Assembly (NCBI RefSeq): GCF_000710915.1
Contig: NZ_BAUA01000082.1
Location: 1 to 64,000, forward strand
Source: Nocardia brasiliensis IFM 10847
Lineage (GTDB): Bacteria > Actinomycetota > Actinomycetes > Mycobacteriales > Mycobacteriaceae
Direction: 5' to 3'
Length of the DNA: 64,000 nucleotides
The notes below the pieces were generated by a model that did not search any database, was not told the origin of the DNA, and was given only the letters and a program-made list of their open reading frames with translations. Position 1 is the first letter of the stretch. Each line of letters begins with the position of its first letter. Positions 59,157 to 64,000 of the stretch are shown here, one piece after another. The position numbers were made by a program, and so were the translations under genes.

Positions 59157-62100
59157 CTACTCGGCGATGACGATCTTCACCTCGGGGTCGGCCGCGTCGG
59201 TGGCCTCGGCCGGGGTGACGAACCAGTGCGAGACCTCGTTGTCGGCGAGATCGCCGGCGAGATCGTCCGACGGGAGCACCGACAGGGCGCCCGCGGTGGC
59301 AGCGGCCAGGAACTCGAGCATCGCGGCGCGGCCGGACCCGGCCGTGGTGTACGTGGTCGACTCGTAGTCGAGCGCGTACTCCTCGCGGACATGCTCGGCC
59401 TGGGCCAATGCCTCCGTCTGGCTGATCGCGAGGACACCGTCGCCGGCCGGGACGACGAAGGCCGGATGATCTTCGCCGAGCGGCCGGACCCGGTCCGCGT
59501 AGGACACCGGATGCGACGCCGCCGCGGCCAGTTCGGCCTGGACGTCGGCCGGCACCAGCCAGCGAATCGGGCTGTCCGACACCGGGTCCGGGCCGATACC
59601 GAAGGTGGCGCCCGCCGCGACCAGGTCGGCCACGGCGAGATCGCCCGCGAACAACAGTGCCGCACCGGCCTTCTGCACTGCCCATGCCGCGACCACCGCG
59701 TCCAGCGAACGCGGCAACGCCACCGCGACGACATCGCCCGGTCCCGCACCACGATCGATGAGCACCCGCGCCAGTTGCGAGGAACGTCGATCCAGTACGT
59801 GGTAGGCGATTTCGTCGCCGTCGGCGAGCACCGCGGGCGCCTCCGGATCCTCCTCGACGACCTCGGCGAGCACCTTGGCGACCGTCTGCGCGCCGACCCT
59901 GGCCGCGGTGTCCGGGGTGGAAACCGTTGCCGTGATGCCGGATTCGGTGAGCAGGCGGGCTCGTTCGCCGGCATCGAGGATGTCGATGTCGCCGACGAGC
60001 GCGTCCGGATCGCCGAGCAGCGCCTCCAGTACCCGGATCAGCCTGGCGGACAGGGTTTCCACCTCGTCCGCGGTGAACCGGCTGCCCAGGTACTTGAGCG
60101 TCAGCTCGATCGTCGCCTCGGCGGTCACCAGCAGGGTCAGCGGGTAGTGCGTGGCGTCGTTGACGCCGACACCGGTGACCGACATGCCGTCGATGGAGCT
60201 GGCGGCCGAAATGGCTTCCTTGTCCATCGGATACGACTCGAACACCAGCAGCGTGTCGAACAGCGCTCCGGTACCCGCCACCCGCTGGATGTCGGTGAGG
60301 CCCACGTAGTGGTGCTCGAGCAGGTCGGCCTGATCGTGCTGCAACCGCTCGAGCAGCTTGCCGATGCTCTGGCGATCATCGATGCGCAGCCGCACCGGCA
60401 GCGTGTTGATGAACAGGCCGACCATTGATTCCACGCCGGGCAGCTCAGCCGGTCGACCGGAGACGGTGGCGCCGAACACCACATCGCCACGACCGGTGAG
60501 CCGTCCGAGCAGGATGCCCCATGCCGCCTGCACCAGCGTGTTCACCGTGACGCCCAATTCCGCGGCGTGCTTGGTGAGTTGGCGGGTGCGGTCGGCATCG
60601 ATCTCGGTGACCTGCTTGCCGATCTCGTACTGCTCGGCCGAACGCGGTTGCGGCGCAAGCTGCGTCGGCTCGGTGACGCCGTCGAGCGCATTCGCCCACG
60701 CCCGCAGCGACGCCTCGCGGTCGCGCCCGGCCAGCCAGCCGAGGAAGTTGCGGTAGGACGCCACCCGCGGCAGCGCGCTCTGCTCACCGCGAACCGCGTA
60801 CAGCACCAGCAGATCCCGCATGAGCAGCGGCATCGACCAGCCGTCCAGCAGGATGTGATGGGTGGTGATCGCCAGGTGCCACTGCGCTTCGCCGGAACGG
60901 AACAGGGTGAACCGCAGCAGCGGCGGCACCGCCATGTCGAAGTGCGTCGCCTGGTCGGCCGCCACCTGCCTGCGCAGTTCGGCGGTCCGCTGGTCGGCGG
61001 GCAGCTCGGTGAGATCCACCTCGCGCCACGGCGCTTCGATCCGGTCGAGCACCACCTGCACGGCCTGTCCGTCGGAATCGGTGACGAACGCGGTGCGCAG
61101 GTTGGGGTACCGGTCGACGATGCTCTGCGCGGCCGCGTGCAACCGCTCGACATCCAGTGCGCCGCCGAGGTCGACCACGGCCTGCATGGTGTAGACGTCG
61201 ACCGTCGCCTGGGTCATCATCGCGTGGAACAACAGTCCGGACTGCAGCGGCGAGAGCGGCCACACCTCGGCGAGCGCCGGGTACTTGCGTTCCCACTGCT
61301 CGATATCGGCCTGACCGACCCGCACCAGCGACATGTCCGACGGCGTGAAACCGCCCGCGTCCGGCCGCTGCGCGTGCGTGGCCAGCGCGGTGAGCGCGGC
61401 GACCCAGAGGTCGGCGAACTCCTGCACCTGTGCGCGAGTCAGCAGCCCGTTCGGGAAGGCGAAGGAGGCACCTAGTTCCGGGCCGTCCGCGCCGTCGGTG
61501 ACGATCGCATTGATATCGATCGTCGCGTTGGCGGGCATGTCCAGATCCATCTCGCCGTCGAGCTGACCGAGGTCGGCCACCGGCACCCAGCCGATTTCGG
61601 CGAGCTGCTCGGGGATCTCCCCGGCCGACATCCGGCCCAGGTAGTTGAAACTGATCTGGCCCGCGCCGCCCAGTCGCTGCCCGGTGGCCGCGTTCAGGTA
61701 CCGCAGCAAACCGTAACCGAGGCCCTTGTCGGGCACCGAAAGCAGCTGCTCCTTGACCGATTTCACGATCTCGCCCAGCGCGGCCCCGCCGGCGAAGGCG
61801 TCGGTGAGGTCGGCGCCGTGCAGATCGAGCCGGACCGGGTAGGCCGTGGTGAACCAGCCGACCGTGCGCGAAAGATCCGCACCCGGAACGACTTCCTCTT
61901 CACGGCCGTGGCCCTCGAGCTTGATCAGGGCCGAGTCCGCGTGCTGCCAGCGGGCGACCGCCATGGCCAGCGCGGACAGCAGACCGTCGTTCACACCGCC
62001 GCGGTACAGGCCCGGGATCGCGGTGAGCACCGCGTCGGTGACCGTCGCGGGCAGCGTGACCTCGACCCGTTCCACGGTGGCGAAGGTATCCACTCGAGGA

Positions 62101-64000
62101 TCGAAGGCGCGCGTGCCGAGCAGCGGATCCGGGGTGTTCGTGACCTGCTGCCAGAACGGCAGTTCCGCGACCCGTGCGGGCGCCGCGGCCGCTTCGACCA
62201 GGCTGTGCGCCCAACGCCGCATCGAGGTGCCGTTGGCGGGCAACGCCACCTGCTGACCGGCGGCCAGCTGCGACCACGCGACCGCGAAGTCCGGGATCAG
62301 GATGCGCCAGGACACGCCGTCGACCACGAAGTGGTGCGCCACGATGAGCAACACATCACGCCGCTCGCCCGCAAAAGCGAACCAGATGAACTGCGCCATC
62401 ACCGCGTTCGCCGGATCGAGCCGCCCGAGCGCGGCGTCGAACGCCGCACTGCCGACCCGCTTCAGCTCCGCGTCGTCGACGTCGGCCGCGAGGTCGACCC
62501 GATGCACCAGCGCGGAAACGTCGACCGCGCCCTGCGGCAACGCCTCGAACACCCACTGATCGGCTTGGCCCGGCTCGTCAGCGGTGTTGCGGCGCAACCG
62601 CGTCCGCAGCACGTCGTGGTGATCGAAGACCGCCGCGATGGTGCCGACCAACGTCTCCCGATCGATGCCGTCGGGCAGGCGCAGCGCCATCGTCTGCGAG
62701 AAGCGGTCGTAAGCCGAACCGCCACCGAGGATCTGGCTCATGATCGGCGTCAACGGAATCTCGCCGACACCGCCGCCGGGCAGCTCCTCGAGCTTCACCT
62801 GCTCCGAACCCGCACCGAAGGTGGCGATTTCGGCCAGCGAGGCGACACTGCGCCGCTCGAACACGTCGCGCGGCGAGAACACCACGCCCCGCGCCTTGGC
62901 CCGCGACACCAGCTGGATGGACAGGATGCTGTCGCCGCCGAGCGCGAAGAACGAGTCGTCCAAGCCGATCTGCTCGACGCCGAGCACCTCCGCGAAGACC
63001 TCGGCGATGACCGCCTCGATCTCGCTGGCGGGCGCCCGGAACTCGCGCGGCGCCAGCACCGGCTCCGGCAGTGCCTTGCGGTCGAGCTTGCCGACCGGGG
63101 TCAGCGGAATCTCGTCCAGCACCATGATCGCCGACGGCACCATGTGCGGCGGCAGGCTGCGCCCGGCGTACTCACCGAGCGCGGCCGTGTCGATCTCCCG
63201 GCCCGGCGCCGCGAGCACGTAGGACACCAGAATCGTGGCGCCCGCCGCGGTTTCGCGGCCCAGCGTGATCGAGAACTCGACGTCCGGATGACCGGCGAGC
63301 ACGGTGTCGATCTCGCCGAGCTCGATCCGGAAACCACGGATCTTCACCTGGAAGTCCGAGCGGCCCACGTAATCCAGTTCCCAGCGCACCTCGGGCACCG
63401 CCGCATTGCCCGCCCGCTCGCCGGGTTCGGCGAACCAGCGCACCACGTCACCGGTGCGGTACATGCGGGCACCCTCGTCGCTCCACGGGTTCGCGACGAA
63501 GCGCTCCGCGGTGAGGTCGGGCCGGTTGTGATAGCCGCGCGCCACCGCGCCACCGGCGAGGTAGAGCTCACCGGCGACACCCGGCGGCACCGGGTTGAGG
63601 CGGTTGTCGAGGACCAGCGCCGACATGCCGCGCACCGGCAGACCGATGGTGACGTGCCGCCCCGGCGTCAGCGACGCGTAGGAAGAAATGATCGTCGTCT
63701 CGGTCGGACCATAGGCGTTGAAGTACTTCCGGCCCGGGTACCACTTGGCCAGCAGCTCCGGTGTGGTGACATCGCCACCGACAGAAGCGACTTCGAGCGC
63801 TTCCAGCCCCGCCGGGTCCATCGTGCCCAGCACCGCCGGGGTGATGATCGTGTGCGTCACCCGCTCGGTGCGCAGCAACTCCGCCAGATCCGGTCCACCG
63901 ATGATGGTCGACGGCACGATCACCAGGGTGGCGCCGGTGTATGCGGCACACAGCCATTCGAGCACCGACGGGTCGAAGCTCGGCGAGCAGATGTGCAGGA
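59157..64000 (-). CDS. Nonribosomal peptide synthetase, 3' part (A-PCP-E-C-truncated A)
   Basis: The gene enters from the right edge, so only the C-terminal portion (about 1614 codons) is seen. Counting from a Met-equivalent at 63965: an adenylation domain (to about 305) with YFNAYGPTETT, YRTGDVVRW and PLTPVGKLDRKAL; a PCP with LGGDSI (Ser346); an epimerisation domain (about 400-870) with AHHFVVDGVSW and FNYLGRM; and a condensation domain (about 895-1330, DCL type expected after E) with THHILLDGWS. The last 270 residues resemble the N-terminal part of an A domain but lack the YTSGSTGxPKG loop and everything after the middle. No terminal PCP or thioesterase is encoded. It makes a peptide containing at least one D residue; product unknown. 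Confidence 0.93.
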   Translation of the reverse strand, partial: LHICSPSFDPSVLEWLCAAYTGATLVIVPSTIIGGPDLAELLRTERVTHTIITPAVLGTMDPAGLEALEVASVGGDVTTPELLAKWYPGRKYFNAYGPTETTIISSYASLTPGRHVTIGLPVRGMSALVLDNRLNPVPPGVAGELYLAGGAVARGYHNRPDLTAERFVANPWSDEGARMYRTGDVVRWFAEPGERAGNAAVPEVRWELDYVGRSDFQVKIRGFRIELGEIDTVLAGHPDVEFSITLGRETAAGATILVSYVLAAPGREIDTAALGEYAGRSLPPHMVPSAIMVLDEIPLTPVGKLDRKALPEPVLAPREFRAPASEIEAVIAEVFAEVLGVEQIGLDDSFFALGGDSILSIQLVSRAKARGVVFSPRDVFERRSVASLAEIATFGAGSEQVKLEELPGGGVGEIPLTPIMSQILGGGSAYDRFSQTMALRLPDGIDRETLVGTIAAVFDHHDVLRTRLRRNTADEPGQADQWVFEALPQGAVDVSALVHRVDLAADVDDAELKRVGSAAFDAALGRLDPANAVMAQFIWFAFAGERRDVLLIVAHHFVVDGVSWRILIPDFAVAWSQLAAGQQVALPANGTSMRRWAHSLVEAAAAPARVAELPFWQQVTNTPDPLLGTRAFDPRVDTFATVERVEVTLPATVTDAVLTAIPGLYRGGVNDGLLSALAMAVARWQHADSALIKLEGHGREEEVVPGADLSRTVGWFTTAYPVRLDLHGADLTDAFAGGAALGEIVKSVKEQLLSVPDKGLGYGLLRYLNAATGQRLGGAGQISFNYLGRMSAGEIPEQLAEIGWVPVADLGQLDGEMDLDMPANATIDINAIVTDGADGPELGASFAFPNGLLTRAQVQEFADLWVAALTALATHAQRPDAGGFTPSDMSLVRVGQADIEQWERKYPALAEVWPLSPLQSGLLFHAMMTQATVDVYTMQAVVDLGGALDVERLHAAAQSIVDRYPNLRTAFVTDSDGQAVQVVLDRIEAPWREVDLTELPADQRTAELRRQVAADQATHFDMAVPPLLRFTLFRSGEAQWHLAITTHHILLDGWSMPLLMRDLLVLYAVRGEQSALPRVASYRNFLGWLAGRDREASLRAWANALDGVTEPTQLAPQPRSAEQYEIGKQVTEIDADRTRQLTKHAAELGVTVNTLVQAAWGILLGRLTGRGDVVFGATVSGRPAELPGVESMVGLFINTLPVRLRIDDRQSIGKLLERLQHDQADLLEHHYVGLTDIQRVAGTGALFDTLLVFESYPMDKEAISAASSIDGMSVTGVGVNDATHYPLTLLVTAEATIELTLKYLGSRFTADEVETLSARLIRVLEALLGDPDALVGDIDILDAGERARLLTESGITATVSTPDTAARVGAQTVAKVLAEVVEEDPEAPAVLADGDEIAYHVLDRRSSQLARVLIDRGAGPGDVVAVALPRSLDAVVAAWAVQKAGAALLFAGDLAVADLVAAGATFGIGPDPVSDSPIRWLVPADVQAELAAAASHPVSYADRVRPLGEDHPAFVVPAGDGVLAISQTEALAQAEHVREEYALDYESTTYTTAGSGRAAMLEFLAAATAGALSVLPSDDLAGDLADNEVSHWFVTPAEATDAADPEVKIVIAE

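Overview
This 64 kb window is a GC-rich actinomycete chromosome segment, most likely Nocardia (inference). The left 40 kb keeps the order of genes known from the Mycobacterium tuberculosis Rv0944-Rv0957 neighbourhood: purH, purN, perM (DUF6350), a DUF5336 protein, sucD/sucC, an M23 peptidase, the UvrD1/PcrA helicase, an AroQ chorismate mutase, pgi and an Fpg/Nei glycosylase. Accessory genes are inserted between these anchors. No IS element, prophage, CRISPR array, tRNA or rRNA was seen.

Layout. 1-5 kb: a leftward operon (DUF5336, perM, purN, purH) linking envelope proteins to late purine synthesis. 5-9 kb: two tandem small secreted paralogs and a 998-residue BTAD/NB-ARC/TPR regulator. 9-13 kb: sucCD, and divergently a short upstream reading frame overlapping a membrane-anchored M23 endopeptidase. 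13-16.6 kb: a decayed tandem array of tautomerase genes, a compositionally skewed spacer and an SRPBCC-SDR fusion. 16.8-26 kb: pcrA, chorismate mutase, a succinate-semialdehyde-type dehydrogenase, pgi, a P-loop kinase and a secreted thermolysin-like protease. 26-32 kb: an AidB-like acyl-CoA dehydrogenase with its TetR, divergent from a crotonase and an HxxxDG acyltransferase, followed by a PucR-type regulator. 32-40 kb: a PPOX/MocR pair, DUF2630, a flavin disulfide reductase, an esterase, an Fpg/Nei glycosylase, cobF, thyA and dfrA. 40.5-43 kb: a cupin, a Dyp peroxidase with an encapsulin-targeting tail, and the encapsulin shell. 43-49.5 kb: a TetR-controlled nitrogen cluster (APC permease, two DUF1989 proteins, and a urea/guanidine-carboxylase-like protein lacking both biotin carboxylase and biotin carrier domains). 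49.5-59 kb: a series of small regulator-enzyme pairs (WYL/epoxide hydrolase, TetR/quinone oxidoreductase, MarR/SGNH hydrolase, TetR/AsnB, TetR/peroxiredoxin-like), nearly all with visible operator-like palindromes or direct repeats between divergent genes. 59 kb to the end: the 3' part of an NRPS gene (A-PCP-E-C) ending in a truncated, motif-poor adenylation domain with no carrier or thioesterase.

The features I consider most unusual are the carboxylase stripped of its biotin machinery, the NRPS ending in a vestigial A domain, purN with an apparent CTG start, the overlapping leader ORF and tryptophan hexapeptide repeats of the M23 peptidase, the decayed tautomerase array, and the two tandem small secreted proteins.
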